Assembly (NCBI RefSeq): GCF_014837245.1
Contig: NZ_JACYFU010000001.1
Span: 248,001 to 312,000, forward strand
From: Devosia oryzisoli
Lineage (GTDB): Bacteria > Pseudomonadota > Alphaproteobacteria > Rhizobiales > Devosiaceae
Reading direction: 5' to 3'
Length of the DNA stretch: 64,000 bases
Part shown: in pieces, positions 9,194 to 21,332 of the stretch
Layout of the letters: each line of letters opens with the position of its first letter
How positions within the stretch are numbered: the stretch's first letter is position 1
Made by a program: the position numbers and the translations under genes
Notes under the pieces: model-generated
Databases searched by the model: none
Seen by the model: the letters and a program-made list of their open reading frames with translations, nothing else
What the model was told of the DNA's origin: nothing

Positions 9194-9310
9194 CCCCCCA
9201 CCCCGGCCCTCCCCGCGAGGGGGAGGGAGCCGGACCTGCGGCTATCCGCAGCGCTTGCCCAACATCAGATGCGGCTCCTCCCCCCTGGCGGGGGAGGCTG
9301 GGTGGGGGGG
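9194..9310. repeat. REP-like inverted doublet between pccA and scpA
   Basis: Two GC-rich palindromes face each other. The left arm is CCCCCACCCCGGCCCTCCCC followed by GCGAGGGGGAGGGAG. The right arm is CTCCTCCCCCCTGGCGGGGG followed by AGGCTGGGTGGGGGG and is close to the reverse complement of the left. Each arm can itself fold (CCCTCCCC/GGGGAGGG type). This is the layout of a bacterial interspersed mosaic element. Related copies lie at 11342 and 11797. Confidence 0.8.
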
Positions 9311-9325
9311 ATGAGAGCCACGCAG

Positions 9326-11310
<1,985 letters not shown>

Positions 11311-11314
<4 letters not shown>

Positions 11315-11793
11315 TTGTGGTCCTCATCGGTGTTTGCGCGTGGTGGTCTCCCCACAAGGGGGAGGGGGTCCGACCCAGCTTGCAGCACGGTCTCGTCAAA
11401 CTCACCGGCGCGACTCCCTCCCCCTTGCGGGGAGGGCTGGGGTGGGGGGCTGGGAGCCCGGATATCAAGGTGAGCCCTCAGCACGTCGAATATACCCTCA
11501 AGATTGGTCGTTACGTCGTGATTGGAGAACCGCAGCACGGTGAAACCGCGGGCCCGAAGGTAGTCGTCACGCACAGCATCATTGGATTGGGCAAGATCAG
11601 TGCCGTGGGTGTCACCGTCAATCTCGACCACCAGCTTGGCCTTGATGCAAGCGAAGTCGACATAGTAGGAACCGATCAACTGTTGCCGGCGAAACGGCCA
11701 ACCGGATTGCCGGAACGTCCAGGTCAAGCGCCAGAAGTCTTGCTCCGCATAGCTAGCCTGGCGGCGGAGTTTTCTAGCTAGTTCCTTGGCCAT
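11311..11793 (-). CDS. DUF559 (Vsr-like endonuclease fold) protein with REP-encoded tail
   Basis: This 160-residue protein is of the DUF559 family, which is related to very-short-patch-repair endonucleases. Characteristic segments are QASYAEQDFW, FRRQQLIGSYYVDFACIKAK, LVVEIDGDTHG and FTVLRFSNHDV, with the acidic D/E-x-D residues of the nuclease fold. The conserved domain ends near residue 112. The remaining tail (SPPPQPSPQGGGSRAGE and beyond) is translated directly from a REP-like doublet. Its stop overlaps the pccA start (ATGA), and 63 bp with another REP copy separate it from pccB. Whether it is an active nuclease is unknown. Its position inside the carboxylase operon looks like an insertion. 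Confidence 0.85.
11342..11449. repeat. REP-like doublet inside the DUF559 reading frame
   Basis: The left arm is near GTGGTCTCCCCACAAGGGGG (11343 on). The right arm is CTCCCTCCCCCTTGCGGGGA followed by GGGCTGGGGTGGGGGG (11415-11448). The arms are inverted relative to each other and resemble the doublet at 9194. The repeat supplies the last ~45 codons of the DUF559 ORF. Confidence 0.75.
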
Positions 11794-11796
11794 TCA

Positions 11797-11836
11797 TCCC
11801 CCCCACCCCAGCCCTCCCCGGAAGGGGGAGGGAGTC
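11797..11836. repeat. REP-like single palindrome between pccB and the DUF559 gene
   Basis: The sequence CCCCCCCACCCCAGCCCTCC followed by CCGGAAGGGGGAGGGAG is the same unit as the left arm at 9194. It folds through CCCTCCCC/GGGGGAGGG. With the 11342 doublet it brackets the DUF559 domain. Confidence 0.75.
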
Positions 11837-11856
11837 TGTTCCGTGCATGTCGGCCC

Positions 11857-13389
<1,533 letters not shown>

Positions 13390-13446
13390 GCAAAAACTCC
13401 GCTCGTCGCGGCGAGACTAGCGCGGGAAAGCGCAGGACCCAAGCGA

Positions 13447-14331
13447 TCAATCGGCGGCAGTTGCCGAGCCGAAGATTGCCACGGGCACGCCGGGGACGGG
13501 GCTGCGGAGCATGACGATGCCGTCGCGCCCGTCTTCGGCCAAACCGGAGTCCAGGCTGGTCACGAAAATGGTGCGCATGTCCGGGCCGCCGAAGCAGGGC
13601 ATGGTGGGACGGAGGAGGGGCAGGTCGACCCAGCCGGTGAGCGTGCCGTCGAGATGGATTTGGTTCAGCCTGCGGCGCGACGGGGCGGCGGACCAATAGG
13701 TGCCGGCGATGTCGAAGGCGCCGCCGTCGGCGCGGCCATTGGCCTCGTCATGCTCGCGCAGGCGGCGCCGATTGCCAATGGTCCCGTTCCGCCGATCGAA
13801 CGTCCAGCGATCGATGAACATGTCGCCACGCGAGTCGCTGTGGAAGAGGGTGGTGCCGTCAGCGGTCCAGGCCAGGCCGTTCGAGGTCTCGAAACCGCCG
13901 GCAAGTTCGGTTGCTGCACCATCCGCTCCGACGCGATAGAGGGCGCCCTCTGCCGGCGCACCATCGGGATCCATGCTGCCGACGTAGAAGGCGCCGTCAG
14001 GGCCGACCTTGCCGTCGTTGAGGCGCATGCCGGGTTTTGGCAGCGCGATCGTGGCGACGAGCCGCCGGCCTTCAGAGAGTGGATCGAAGAGGATGACGGT
14101 TCGCTGCAATGCCACCACCAGCTGGCCGTTCAGTGCCAGGCCGAACGAAGCGACCGACTCACCGAAGCTCCAATGGCGGCGCTGACGGGTGGCGAGGTGA
14201 ATGGCGTGGATGAGGCCGGCGGGAATATCGCACCAGTAAAGCGTTTGCGTCCCGGCATCCCAGACAGGACTTTCCCCAACGCCGAAGCGCTCCTGGAGAA
14301 GGAATTGGACTGGGGTGGCGGTGTTCGTCAT
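13447..14331 (-). CDS. SMP-30/gluconolactonase family protein
   Basis: This 294-residue six-bladed propeller hydrolase is of the SMP-30/regucalcin/gluconolactonase type, which opens sugar lactones using a bound divalent metal. Metal-ligand segments are visible: FGVGESPVWDA (Glu), ETSNGLAWTADG (Asn) and FHSDSRGDMF (Asp). I start it at the ATG giving MTNTATPVQF, because the 30 residues upstream do not resemble the family. It ends 57 bp from pccB. A nucleoside hydrolase and an alcohol dehydrogenase are divergently placed nearby, so a role in sugar or ribose-derivative catabolism is possible. The substrate is not known. Confidence 0.86.
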   Translation of the reverse strand: MTNTATPVQFLLQERFGVGESPVWDAGTQTLYWCDIPAGLIHAIHLATRQRRHWSFGESVASFGLALNGQLVVALQRTVILFDPLSEGRRLVATIALPKPGMRLNDGKVGPDGAFYVGSMDPDGAPAEGALYRVGADGAATELAGGFETSNGLAWTADGTTLFHSDSRGDMFIDRWTFDRRNGTIGNRRRLREHDEANGRADGGAFDIAGTYWSAAPSRRRLNQIHLDGTLTGWVDLPLLRPTMPCFGGPDMRTIFVTSLDSGLAEDGRDGIVMLRSPVPGVPVAIFGSATAAD

Positions 14332-14484
14332 GAGGTGATGTCCGGAGCAAGTCGGGGCGGTGTCCCCTGCATGACAAGGCAAAACCGGATGATCAAGTTG
14401 CGCCAGTGCTCGCGCTGCCACGCGCTTTGGCTTTGACGTCGCGGCCGGCTTGTGATTGGTCGCGCGTCAAAAAAGGACAAAACA

Positions 14485-15435
14485 ATGAAGGTCATTTTCG
14501 ACACCGACCCCGGCATCGACGACGCCATGGCGCTGCTCTACCTCAGCAAGCTGCCGCAGATCGAGCTTTTGGGCATCACCACCGTGGTTGGCAATTCCAA
14601 CCTCGACATCACGACACGCAATGCGCAGTTCCTGCGCCGCCAGTTCGGCATATCGGCACCCGTGGTGCGGGGCGCGGCCGAAACCCTCGATGGCGTGGTC
14701 AAGGACGAACCCACCATCGTGCACGGTCACAACGGGCTGGGCGATATCGACATCCCGGAGGTTGGCGACGAGGGCCTGCAGCACGGCACGGCAGCCGATT
14801 TCATCATCGATACGCTCCACGCGCATCCGGGCGAAGTCACCATCATCGCGGTCGGGCGCATGACCAATTTGGCCCTGGCCCTGCGCAAGGACCCGTCGGT
14901 CGCCGCGCTCGCCAAGCAAGTGATCATCATGGGCGGTGCCTTTGGCTACAAGGGTCGGAGCGGCAATGTCACGCCGGTGGCGGAAGCCAACATCCACGGT
15001 GATCCGGTGGCTGCGGACGAGATTTTCGGCGCCGCCTGGCCGGTCGTGGTGGTCGGACTCGACGTGACGCACGAGATCGTCCTCACCAGCGCCTATCTCG
15101 CAATGCTGGCCGACGAAGCCGGCGACAATGGCGAGTTGCTGCGCCAGATGTGCGGGCATTACGCCAGGTTCTACAACGCCATCATGGGCTTCGATGGCGT
15201 GGTCGGGCACGACCTGCTGGCGGTGACCTATGCGCTTCATCCGGAGTGGTTCGAGACGCGCTCGGGGCCCATCCGCGTGGTGACGGAAGGGCTGGCCGTG
15301 GGCCAGACCATCCAGAAGCCCGATACGCGCAAGGGCGGTGATCCGGCCTGGAGCGACCGGCCGTCCCACCTCATCTGCACCGCTGTGGACGGCACAAGGG
15401 TGCTCGAGCATTACCGGCAGACTGTTGCCGCCTGA
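14485..15435 (+). CDS. Nucleoside hydrolase (IunH/Rih family)
   Basis: This 316-residue hydrolase splits ribonucleosides into base and ribose. The N-terminus MKVIFDTDPGIDDAMALLYL carries the DTDPGxDD calcium-binding signature. VDLD/VGLDVTHEIVLTSAY and VGHDLLAVTYALHP supply further active-site residues. I use the ATG at 14485 rather than an in-frame upstream start, because the family begins directly at the DTDPG strand and AAAGGACAAAACA precedes it. It lies 24 bp before an iron alcohol dehydrogenase in the same direction. A second paralogue is at 21333-22274. Confidence 0.92.
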   Translation: MKVIFDTDPGIDDAMALLYLSKLPQIELLGITTVVGNSNLDITTRNAQFLRRQFGISAPVVRGAAETLDGVVKDEPTIVHGHNGLGDIDIPEVGDEGLQHGTAADFIIDTLHAHPGEVTIIAVGRMTNLALALRKDPSVAALAKQVIIMGGAFGYKGRSGNVTPVAEANIHGDPVAADEIFGAAWPVVVVGLDVTHEIVLTSAYLAMLADEAGDNGELLRQMCGHYARFYNAIMGFDGVVGHDLLAVTYALHPEWFETRSGPIRVVTEGLAVGQTIQKPDTRKGGDPAWSDRPSHLICTAVDGTRVLEHYRQTVAA

Positions 15436-15459
15436 CCATCTGTTTTCGGAGACCAGACC

Positions 15460-16689
15460 ATGACCTTGTTCGGCGCGTTGCGACTGCCCGCGGAAATCCT
15501 TTTCGGGGCAGGGCAGCGCCATGCGCTGGGCCGCGTGGCGCAACGCCTCGGCCAGCGAGCTCTGGTGGTGACCGATGCCCGCTTTACCGCTACGCCTGCC
15601 TTTGCCGGAATGGTGGCGGATCTGGAACAGGCGGGTCTGGTGGTGCAGGTGCATGACGCGGTGCTGCCTGACGTGCCCGTCGCCAGCGTCGCCGAAGGTG
15701 TTGCAGCGGTGCGCGGGTTCGAGCCGGACCTGGTGGTGGGGATCGGTGGCGGCAGTTGCCTCGACTTCGCCAAGTGCGCCGCGCTGCTGTTGAGCCATGG
15801 CGGGGCGCTGCAGGACTACTATGGCGAGTTCAAGGTGCCCGGACCGGTGCTGCCGCTGATTGCCGTGCCAACCACGGCTGGAACGGGGTCCGAGGTGACG
15901 CCCGTTGCGGTCATTTCCGATGCGGAGCGTACCCTGAAGGTCGGCATATCCAGCCCCTACCTCATCTCGCGAGTCGCGATCTGCGATCCGGAGCTGACGC
16001 TGTCCTGCCCGCCCATGCTGAGTGCCATTGCTGGCGCCGATGCGCTGACCCATGCCATCGAGGCGTTCACTGCCATCAAGCGAACGCCCGATGCCGCGCT
16101 GACGCAAGAGCATGTCTTTATCGGCAAGAATGCGCTGACCGACCAGCAGGCGCTCCATGCGATCGGCCTGTTGGGGCACAATCTCGAGCGCGCCGTCAGC
16201 GTGGGCGAGGACCTCGAAGCGCGCAGTGCGGTGATGATGGCCGCCATGGCCGCCGGGGCGGCGTTCGGCACGGCCGGTACGGCCGCGGCGCATGCCATCC
16301 AGTACCCGGTGGGCGCCTTGACCCACACCCCGCATGGGCTGGGTGTGGCGGCGCTGCTGCCCTATGTCATGGCGTATAATCGTCCGGCCTGCGAGACGGA
16401 ACTGGCGCAGGTGGCGGTGGCGCTGGGAGCGGCCGAAGCGGCGGACGACCGTGGGCACGCCGCTCAGGCGGCCATCGATGCGGTGGTGCGGCTCTTCGCG
16501 GCCATCGGCATTCCGCGCTCGCTTGGCGAACTGGGCCTGCCGACGGACCAGCTCGACTGGACCGCGGAGCAGGCGCTGGGCATCGGGCGCCTTATCAAGA
16601 ACAACCCACGTCCGCTGGACCTCGCGACCATGCGCAGACTGGTGCGGGCGGCGCACGCGGGGGATCTTGCGGCAGCAGCAGAGGCCTAG
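15460..16689 (+). CDS. Iron-containing alcohol dehydrogenase
   Basis: This 409-residue type III (Fe-ADH) dehydrogenase is NAD(P)-dependent, with a catalytic divalent metal. Family motifs are GIGGGSCLDFAKCAALL (dinucleotide binding, about residue 91), VPTTAGTGSEVTPVAVI (about 132), ADALTHAIEAF (His metal ligand, about 194) and LTHTPHGLGVAALLPYVM (His ligands, about 286). Length is typical. It is probably co-transcribed with the nucleoside hydrolase upstream. The substrate cannot be read from the sequence; maleylacetate-reductase-like or lactaldehyde/propanediol-like activities are alternatives. It ends 6 bp from the convergent diguanylate cyclase gene. Confidence 0.9.
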   Translation: MTLFGALRLPAEILFGAGQRHALGRVAQRLGQRALVVTDARFTATPAFAGMVADLEQAGLVVQVHDAVLPDVPVASVAEGVAAVRGFEPDLVVGIGGGSCLDFAKCAALLLSHGGALQDYYGEFKVPGPVLPLIAVPTTAGTGSEVTPVAVISDAERTLKVGISSPYLISRVAICDPELTLSCPPMLSAIAGADALTHAIEAFTAIKRTPDAALTQEHVFIGKNALTDQQALHAIGLLGHNLERAVSVGEDLEARSAVMMAAMAAGAAFGTAGTAAAHAIQYPVGALTHTPHGLGVAALLPYVMAYNRPACETELAQVAVALGAAEAADDRGHAAQAAIDAVVRLFAAIGIPRSLGELGLPTDQLDWTAEQALGIGRLIKNNPRPLDLATMRRLVRAAHAGDLAAAAEA

Positions 16690-16695
16690 GCCCGG

Positions 16696-18600
16696 CTACC
16701 CGGCTTCGCGCACAATGGCCGGAAGCGGCGTCGTGCCGGCGACGTCCTGCCAGTGGAGGGCGGTGTCCCGCCCCTGGTCCTTGGCCGCGTAGAGCGCCTT
16801 GTCGGCCTGGTCGAGGAGGTCCATCGGCACGCCGGGTGTTGCCGTTGCGGTGAAGGTTGCAATGCCTGCGCTGCAGGTGACATGGCCCTTGGTGCTGCCT
16901 TCGTGGGCAATCTGCAGGGTGCGGATTTCATCCTGAATGGCGGCGACGACGGCGCGCGCGCCTTCGGCATCGGTTTGCGGCAGGACCAGCACGAATTCCT
17001 CTCCACCATAGCGGGCGGCAAGATCGGACGGCCGCTGCACGCAGTGGCGGATGCGGTCCGCGACCATGCGCAGGCACGCGTCGCCCGCCGGGTGTCCGTA
17101 GAGGTCATTGAAGCGCTTGAACCAGTCCACGTCGATCAGCACGAAGCTGAGCGGGGCGTGGCTCCGCAGCGAGCGCGCATATTCGCTTTCAAGGGCCGTG
17201 ACCATGGAACGCCGGTTCTTGAGACCGGTGAGCGCGTCGACGCTGGCGAGGATGCGGAACTGTTCGGCCACAGCGGCCAGCTCTGTCTCGGCGCGCTTGA
17301 GGTGCGTAATGTCGGACACGACCACGACCGCTCCACCTTCGGGCAGCGGCGAGGTGCGGATCAGCAGCCAGGTGCCATTGCTGAGCTGGATGTCCTGCTC
17401 GCCACCGCGCACCAGGCTATCGAGGACGTTCTCGATCCAGCCCTGTTCGCTCTCGGGCAGGTTGGCCTGCTCTCCCGTCCGATACACGGCGCGAAGGATG
17501 GCGCCAAGGTGCCGCCCCGGCTCACGGAGGTATCCTGTGATCGGGAACAGCTCGCGATAGCGCGGGTTCGCCAGCACCAGTTTGCCCTGTGCATCGAAAT
17601 AGGCAATGCCGTCCGAGGTGTGATTGAGGACCATGTCGAGGCGCTTGTGGGCGCTCTCGAGATTGGCGAGCAGGGTTTCGTGTGTGGTGAAGTCCTTGGT
17701 GACTCCGACGAGGCCGGAGACTTCGCCGTCGCTGTTGAGGATGGGATATTTGCTGGTGAGGTAGGTGTGCGGCTCCCCGAAGGCCGTGGGCAGGCGTTCG
17801 GACCGGTTGACGATGGGCGTGCCGGTTCGCAGCAGGTGCTGCTCGGCTTCAAAGAGGGCTGCCGCCCGGTCAGGGCCGGCCAGATCGAGATCGGTGAGGC
17901 CGATCATCTTGCGCGGCGAGGACCGGTTGTTGAAGCGCGCGGTGTTCCAGTTGGCGGCGATGATCCTGCCGCTGCGGTCCTTGACGTAGAAGTAGTCCGG
18001 TGCCTGCTCGACGGCCGACTGGAGCAAGTGCGTGAGCCAGCCGCGCCGGCGCGATATGGCCATGCCGGTGCCGAAGGCGAGTGAAGCCAGAAAGGTGACC
18101 GCCAGCGATGGTCCGACCGCCGTCTGGACGACGATGGCCCGCGCCGCCTCCGGCAGGAAGGGAACGCCGGAGATGGAGGCGAGGGCATTGCCGATGGTGA
18201 AGAGCGTGAGGGAGAAGGCGGTGGTGCCGGTTTTGCGGCGAAGAGCCCAAAATGCGCTGCCGAGGAGGAGAGAGGCAATGATACCGACGAACCCGGCCAC
18301 GAGGCCGACGCCACCCAAGGTCGTCCGATAGACCGCCGCGATCAGCGCAGTGACAAGCCCGGAGAAAGGGCCTCCGAAGAATGTCGACAGGCCCACCAGG
18401 GTGGTGCGCAGATCGAAATAGGAGCCCGGCTGGAGTTCCACGCTCAGCAACATGGTGCAGATCGTGCCGATCCCCATCAGTATGCCGCTGGCCACGGGGC
18501 GCAGCGGGCGGGGCACGCGCCGCACCCACGTCTGAGCATTGGCCCAGATCGAGACGGTCAGTCCTACGGCCGAGAAATTGGCGAGCAGGTCAAGCCACAT
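16696..18600 (-). CDS. Membrane diguanylate cyclase with 5TMR-LYT sensor and PAS domains
   Basis: This 634-residue membrane protein makes the second messenger c-di-GMP. The first ~185 residues hold five to six hydrophobic segments with LQPGSYFDLRTTLVGLSTFFGG, the 5TM-LYT type sensor. Two PAS-like regions follow (about 190-305, DYFYVKDRSGRIIAAN; and 320-435, GIAYFDAQGKLVLANPRYREL). The C-terminal GGDEF domain has GGEEF near residue 532 and the product-inhibition site RPSD five residues before it. It should therefore be an active, feedback-inhibited cyclase. No EAL domain is present. The sensed signal is unknown. Confidence 0.92.
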   Translation of the reverse strand: MWLDLLANFSAVGLTVSIWANAQTWVRRVPRPLRPVASGILMGIGTICTMLLSVELQPGSYFDLRTTLVGLSTFFGGPFSGLVTALIAAVYRTTLGGVGLVAGFVGIIASLLLGSAFWALRRKTGTTAFSLTLFTIGNALASISGVPFLPEAARAIVVQTAVGPSLAVTFLASLAFGTGMAISRRRGWLTHLLQSAVEQAPDYFYVKDRSGRIIAANWNTARFNNRSSPRKMIGLTDLDLAGPDRAAALFEAEQHLLRTGTPIVNRSERLPTAFGEPHTYLTSKYPILNSDGEVSGLVGVTKDFTTHETLLANLESAHKRLDMVLNHTSDGIAYFDAQGKLVLANPRYRELFPITGYLREPGRHLGAILRAVYRTGEQANLPESEQGWIENVLDSLVRGGEQDIQLSNGTWLLIRTSPLPEGGAVVVVSDITHLKRAETELAAVAEQFRILASVDALTGLKNRRSMVTALESEYARSLRSHAPLSFVLIDVDWFKRFNDLYGHPAGDACLRMVADRIRHCVQRPSDLAARYGGEEFVLVLPQTDAEGARAVVAAIQDEIRTLQIAHEGSTKGHVTCSAGIATFTATATPGVPMDLLDQADKALYAAKDQGRDTALHWQDVAGTTPLPAIVREAG

Positions 18601-18697
18601 GCAGCGCTCCTATTGGAGCGCAATCGTCGGTCAAGCGCGACAACAAACCCTTAACTTGGCCGGGAAGAGTGTGCGGGACCCGCGGGTGGTGAACAGC

Positions 18698-18907
18698 TCA
18701 GGCCGTCTTGCTCATGCGGCTCATGGCAATTCGCGAAAACAGATTGCCTTGCCCCATGGTCAAATTGGTCTGGATGCTGGCGAAGTTGTTGGCAAGGGCG
18801 CTGGTGCGGGCCTGCTGTGCGGCCGCGTCTGCACGCCGGCTCTTCTGCCATTGCAGCCGGTCGTAGGACGAGTAGTTGAACTGGTTGAAGCGGTTAATGC
18901 TTGCCAT
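18698..18907 (-). CDS. Small conserved-looking protein of unknown function
   Basis: This is a 69-residue polypeptide (MASINRFNQFNYSSYDRLQW and onward) rich in N, S, Q and A, with no signal peptide or membrane segment. I start it at the internal ATG, because the upstream in-frame extension has poor composition and overlaps the lysE-like gene. The middle (SRRADAAAQQARTSALANNF) is probably helical. The overall look (short, Asn/Ser/Gln-rich, helical) recalls flagellin-associated or secreted small proteins, but I do not recognise a family. It lies between the diguanylate cyclase and the LysE gene on the same strand. Confidence 0.55.
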   Translation of the reverse strand: MASINRFNQFNYSSYDRLQWQKSRRADAAAQQARTSALANNFASIQTNLTMGQGNLFSRIAMSRMSKTA

Positions 18908-18953
18908 GGTGCAAGCCTGCTCCGGCGGCGTTAAGGAGCGGTTAATCCGGCCA

Positions 18954-19565
18954 TCAATGTTGCCAGACAACCAGGCCCGCTGCGGTGGCCATCATGACGC
19001 CGGCTGTCTTGTTGAGGCGTCCGAGGGCCCGCGGACTCTGGAAGAGATCGCGCGCGCGCGACGCCAGCCAGGCATAGCCAAAGCCGATCACCAAAAGCAC
19101 CACTACCACGATGGCCGTCAGTTCGGTGAAGGCCAGCGCGGTCATCTCGCCCAGCGGAACGACGGTGGGCAGGATGCCGAGATAGAACACGATGGTCTTG
19201 GGATTGCCCATGGTGAGCGAAAAGCCGGCGAGGAAAGTCTTCCAGGGCCGCTCACTGCGCGGCCGGATGTGTTCGGCGCCGGGACGGGCGGTCCAGAATT
19301 TCCAGGCGATGTAGAGCAGATAGGCGGCGCCGGCCCAGCGGATGACGACGAACACCGGCCCGAACCAGTTCGCGACGGCGGCCAGCCCGAAAACGGCAAA
19401 GGCGAAATAGACGAGATCGCCCGCCAGAATGCCGAGCACCATCGGTACCGCGCCGCGGAAGCCGCCGCCCAGGGCCCGTGCCACAACCGCAGCAACGCCC
19501 GGACCGGGCACAAGCACGGCGACAGCATAGGCACCGGTGAAGATGAGGAGCGTGACGGGATCCAT
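18954..19565 (-). CDS. LysE/RhtB-family amino acid exporter
   Basis: This 203-residue inner-membrane protein has six predicted hydrophobic segments and the family N-terminal motif VLVPGPGVAAVVARALGGGF, followed by GILAGDLVYFAFAVFGL and SLTMGNPKTIVFYLGILPT. LysE/RhtB exporters expel amino acids such as lysine, threonine or homoserine lactone by proton exchange. The substrate is not predictable here. Length is normal. The start, MDPVTLLIFTGAYA, is the first Met and fits the family. Confidence 0.9.
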   Translation of the reverse strand: MDPVTLLIFTGAYAVAVLVPGPGVAAVVARALGGGFRGAVPMVLGILAGDLVYFAFAVFGLAAVANWFGPVFVVIRWAGAAYLLYIAWKFWTARPGAEHIRPRSERPWKTFLAGFSLTMGNPKTIVFYLGILPTVVPLGEMTALAFTELTAIVVVVLLVIGFGYAWLASRARDLFQSPRALGRLNKTAGVMMATAAGLVVWQH

Positions 19566-19742
19566 GGCAGTCTCATAGCAGCGAGCCGGCGGACACTACG
19601 CCGCGCCCCTGGCTTTTGCCAGAGGCCGGTTGACGCGGGGAGCCAACGGCTTATGTTTCGGCTCATCGTAACCCGACCGGACGGTACCTGATGGATCGCA
19701 CCCCAAACGCACTGCACACCTGCTTTGCCCTAGGGGATATCC

Positions 19743-21329
19743 ATGCCTGCCTCCGTTACGATTTCACAGCTCTCCTATTCCGGCCCTGACGGCCGCTCCC
19801 TCTTCTCCAGCCTAGACCTCAGCTTCGGGCCCGGACGCACCGGCCTCGTGGGGCGCAATGGCGTCGGCAAGTCCACGCTGCTGCGTCTGATCCTGGGCGA
19901 GGTGCAGCCGGGTTCGGGCACAATCAGCGTCTCTGGCCGCATCGGAACGCTGCGCCAGACGCTGCAGCCGGGGCAAGGGGAAACCATTGCCGACCTCTTC
20001 GGTGCCACGGCGGGCCTGCACCTGCTCGACCGCGCGCTGGCCGGTGAAGCCAGTGCCGAGGAGATGGCGGAAGCCGACTGGACGCTCGAAATCCGTATCG
20101 AGGCGGCGTTGGCGCAGATGGGGCTGGCTCATGATGCGCAAACGCTGCTGGCGAGCCTTTCCGGCGGGCAGCGGACCCGGGCGGCGCTGGCTGCGCTGGT
20201 GTTCGGGGAGCCCGACCTCATCCTCCTCGACGAGCCCACCAATAACCTCGATGCCGAGGGGCGCGAGGCGGTTGCCGGTCTCCTGGCGCGCTGGCGGGGC
20301 ACGGCGATCCTTGTCAGCCACGATCGCCAACTTCTCGAGCAAGTGGATGCGATCGTGGAACTGACCAGTCTCGGCGCCACCACCTATGGCGGCAACTGGA
20401 GCCATTATCGGGAGCGAAAGGCGCAGGAACTGGCGGCCGCGCAGCACGACCTCGATGTGGCGGAGCGACAGATCCGGGAGAGTGCCCGCAAGGCGCAGGA
20501 CGCGCGGGAACGGCAGGACCGGCGTCAGTCCGCCGGTCGGAAAGAGGCTGCCAAGGGGGGCATGCCGCGCATTCTGATCGGTGGCCTCAAGCGGCGGGCC
20601 GAACAGACCGCGGGTGCGCTAGACCGACTGGCCGAGCGGCAGTCGGAGGCGACCGCAGACCAGGCACAGGTTGCCCGGGCGCGGGTGGACGTCCTGACGC
20701 CCTTCGCCGTTGCGCTGGCGCCGACCGGGCTCCATGCGGGCAAGGTGGTGCTGCGCGTGGACGGGCTCAGCGGCGGCTATGTTTCCGACGCGCCGGTCGT
20801 GCGTGACGTCACCTTCGACATCATCGGCCCCGAGCGCGTGGCGATCACCGGCCCCAATGGATCGGGCAAGACGACACTTCTGAGGCTGGTGACGGGTGAT
20901 CTTCCTGCCGCATCGGGAACCGTTACGCGGGGCGGGTCGGTGGCCGTGCTCGATCAGCAGGTGGCGCTATTGGATCGCGCTGAAACCATCCTCGCCAATT
21001 TCCGGCGGCTCAACCCGGACAGCAGCGAAAACGACTGCCGGGCCGTCCTCGCCGCGTTCAACTTCCGCAACGATGCGGCGCTGCAGCAGGTCGGGACGCT
21101 GAGTGGCGGAGAGATGCTGCGCGCTGGGCTCGCCTGTGTGCTGGGCGGCAAGACGCCGCCGCTGCTTCTGGTGCTCGATGAGCCGACCAACCACCTCGAC
21201 ATCGAGGCCATCGAGGTGGTGGAGGCCGGATTGCGCGCCTATGACGGCGCGCTCCTCGTCGTCAGCCATGATCGGACCTTCCTCGAGGCGGTCGGGGTCG
21301 AGCGCGAGATCAGGCTTGGTGAGGGGTGA
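19743..21329 (+). CDS. ABC-F family ATP-binding protein
   Basis: This 528-residue soluble protein has two ABC ATPase domains and no membrane segment. Domain 1 has GRNGVGKSTLLRLI, LSGGQRTRAALAALVF and LILLDEPTNNLD. Domain 2 has GPNGSGKTTLLRLV, LSGGEMLRAGLACVLG and LLVLDEPTNHLD. A charged linker between them (about residues 215-300, rich in R, K, Q, A) is the ABC-F interdomain region that can enter the ribosomal E site. Several ABC-F proteins act on translation or give antibiotic resistance. This one is not EttA, which is separately encoded at 42510. It ends 3 bp from the convergent nucleoside hydrolase. Confidence 0.9.
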   Translation: MPASVTISQLSYSGPDGRSLFSSLDLSFGPGRTGLVGRNGVGKSTLLRLILGEVQPGSGTISVSGRIGTLRQTLQPGQGETIADLFGATAGLHLLDRALAGEASAEEMAEADWTLEIRIEAALAQMGLAHDAQTLLASLSGGQRTRAALAALVFGEPDLILLDEPTNNLDAEGREAVAGLLARWRGTAILVSHDRQLLEQVDAIVELTSLGATTYGGNWSHYRERKAQELAAAQHDLDVAERQIRESARKAQDARERQDRRQSAGRKEAAKGGMPRILIGGLKRRAEQTAGALDRLAERQSEATADQAQVARARVDVLTPFAVALAPTGLHAGKVVLRVDGLSGGYVSDAPVVRDVTFDIIGPERVAITGPNGSGKTTLLRLVTGDLPAASGTVTRGGSVAVLDQQVALLDRAETILANFRRLNPDSSENDCRAVLAAFNFRNDAALQQVGTLSGGEMLRAGLACVLGGKTPPLLLVLDEPTNHLDIEAIEVVEAGLRAYDGALLVVSHDRTFLEAVGVEREIRLGEG

Positions 21330-21332
21330 GCC

